DNA of 22,507 nt from a virus, in the IMG/VR virus record IMGVR_UViG_3300042866_001844, positions 1-22,507 of that record; one strand, given 5' to 3'. Below are positions 21,576 to 22,507 of this stretch, in pieces. The position numbers were made by a program, and so were the translations under genes. Below the pieces are notes generated by a model. That model was not told where the DNA came from, searched no databases, and saw only the letters and a list, made by a program, of their open reading frames with translations. Every line of letters starts with the position of its first letter. The stretch's first letter is position 1.

Positions 21576-22466
21576 ATGAATAAGAAAAAAGATAAACGTA
21601 ATCAACCTAACTATATTAAAGCTGGATTATATGGAACAGGTACTGCATTATTAGGACAACAAACTATTAGATCCGGCATTCCAAGAGCATTAGGTGTCAG
21701 ACTTGAATCACATAGTACAAGTAGAAAAAATGCTAAATCTATATTGAAGAATGGTGGTTATCTAGATCCTAATTATGGTGGAACTGGTGCAAGTGCGGCA
21801 ATAAATAATCAAGAATATATTAAAAATTCTAAAAATTATATTCACATTACAGGTCGTCATAAAAATCATAAAGTTATATCGGAAACAGCAGAAGAATTAT
21901 TAGATGATGGTACTAGAGTACCAATACCTGAAGCTACTAAATATATAGACGCTCCTAAAAATCCAATTACTAATGTACTGCATAGAAAGATGCAACGGGG
22001 TATGTATCGTGGATTAACTGGACAAAAATTAGATATTAAAGATTCTAAAGATGCTGTTAAAGCGTTACCTAGTATTGGTTTAGGATTAACTGGACTTAGA
22101 GGTAAAACATTATATATTGGCGGATCTGACAGATACTTCGATAAGAACTTCATACCAGATTCAGATGATGTAGCACTTAAATCCGCGAAGAAAGTTAAAG
22201 TATTCGGTAATAGATTTGCAGCAGTTAAGGACACATTAAAAAGATATGGTAAAGGTAATTATATTAAAGGTGCTGCTAGATTAATGGGAGCAAATAAGAG
22301 TCGTGTAGCAGCAGGATTAGGAATATTAGGTGCTGGTGGATTAGCAACTGCTTATTTAGGTAAGAAAACAATGGAATCACTTGGTAATGTTAAATCATAC
22401 AATCGCAAATCTAAATCGGGTAAAATAGTTAAAGTAACCTCATATAAACGTAACAAAGGGAAATAA
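21576..22466 (+). CDS. putative ADP-ribosyltransferase-like head protein, paralogue
   Basis: The 296-residue protein is a paralogue of the 7338-8171 product: a basic start, a Gly-rich hydrophobic stretch (15-31), IRSGIPRALGVRLESHSTS (31-49), I-L-K-N-G-G-Y-L-D-P, N-Y-G-G-T (66-70) and N-Y-I-H-I-T (87-92). Here H46 is followed by S-T instead of G-T. Unlike the paralogue it has a second conserved-looking block, L-Y-I-G-G-S-D-R-Y-F ... P-D-S-D-D ... K-V-K-V-F-G-N-R-F (179-214), which may supply the rest of the fold. A hydrophobic segment (245-262) and a basic module variant (NVKSYNRKSKSGKIVKVTSY, 271-290) end the protein. The visible N-terminus lacks the cleavable peptide. ADP-ribosyltransferase is a structural guess. 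Confidence 0.5.
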   Translation: MNKKKDKRNQPNYIKAGLYGTGTALLGQQTIRSGIPRALGVRLESHSTSRKNAKSILKNGGYLDPNYGGTGASAAINNQEYIKNSKNYIHITGRHKNHKVISETAEELLDDGTRVPIPEATKYIDAPKNPITNVLHRKMQRGMYRGLTGQKLDIKDSKDAVKALPSIGLGLTGLRGKTLYIGGSDRYFDKNFIPDSDDVALKSAKKVKVFGNRFAAVKDTLKRYGKGNYIKGAARLMGANKSRVAAGLGILGAGGLATAYLGKKTMESLGNVKSYNRKSKSGKIVKVTSYKRNKGK

Positions 22467-22467
22467 T

Positions 22468-22507
22468 ATGGCTAGACGTATTGGTAGTAAAGATAAAGTT
22501 AAGAGAG
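22468..22507 (+). CDS. start of another GSKDK-type small basic protein (partial)
   Basis: The window ends inside a gene beginning MARRIGSKDKVKR. This equals the segment that follows the cleavage signal in the 9750-10541 protein (ARRLGSKDKKKR), with only Met in front. The gene is one base from the preceding stop. It shows that the cassette continues beyond the capsid gene and the window. Confidence 0.6.
   Translation, partial: MARRIGSKDKVKR

Overview
This AT-rich window (about one third G+C by eye) is part of a tailed double-stranded DNA phage genome or a prophage. The head-gene order shows this: MuF-like minor head protein, S78-like prohead protease, acidic scaffold-like protein, decoration-like protein and an HK97-fold major capsid protein of the lambda gpE type. 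A Cro/CI-type repressor makes a temperate lifestyle possible, but no integrase, portal or terminase is present. The host cannot be named. Most late genes start without a visible Shine-Dalgarno sequence, as is common in Cyanobacteria and Bacteroidota, but this is weak evidence.

Layout. 1-2633: early-type operon of small proteins behind a good sigma70-like promoter, with a zinc-ribbon protein, a tiny acidic protein, a ribbon-helix-helix regulator, two KilA-N proteins fused to two different nuclease-like domains, and two unknown proteins. A hairpin closes this region at 2672-2691. 2700-5804: MuF protein. 5830-12351: eight plus-strand genes for basic proteins with glycine-rich membrane-like segments. 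14707-12344: a minus-strand operon with the repressor and two more proteins of the same style. 14800-18619: protease/scaffold fusion, two small basic membrane-like proteins, acidic scaffold and decoration protein. 18690-20139: major capsid gene, split by a compact group IA-like intron of about 259 nt. 20211-21512: a free-standing GIY-YIG endonuclease outside the intron. 21576-22507: a paralogue of the 7338-8171 protein and the start of another small basic gene.

The main discovery candidate is the large cassette of apparent internal-head proteins. Many share an N-terminal peptide of the form M-[YFQ]-[ILF]-[ML]-[SA]-D, then a short stretch ending in [AS]-x-[FY], then a basic segment such as ARxxGSKDKKKR. 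The same [AS]-x-[FY] signal recurs in the MuF protein, protease, scaffold and decoration protein. This looks like a capsid-targeting peptide removed by the prohead protease, as in the internal proteins of phage T4. A second module, roughly VKVKSxxRKGKxVRSYxR, sits at the N- or C-terminus of many of the same proteins. It is joined to putative effector domains: an ADP-ribosyltransferase-like pair, a HipA/PI3K-like kinase and an alpha/beta hydrolase. My reading is that the phage packages a tagged set of membrane-active and enzymatic proteins in its head and delivers them with its DNA. The tags and domains are visible in the sequence; packaging, cleavage and delivery are inferred.
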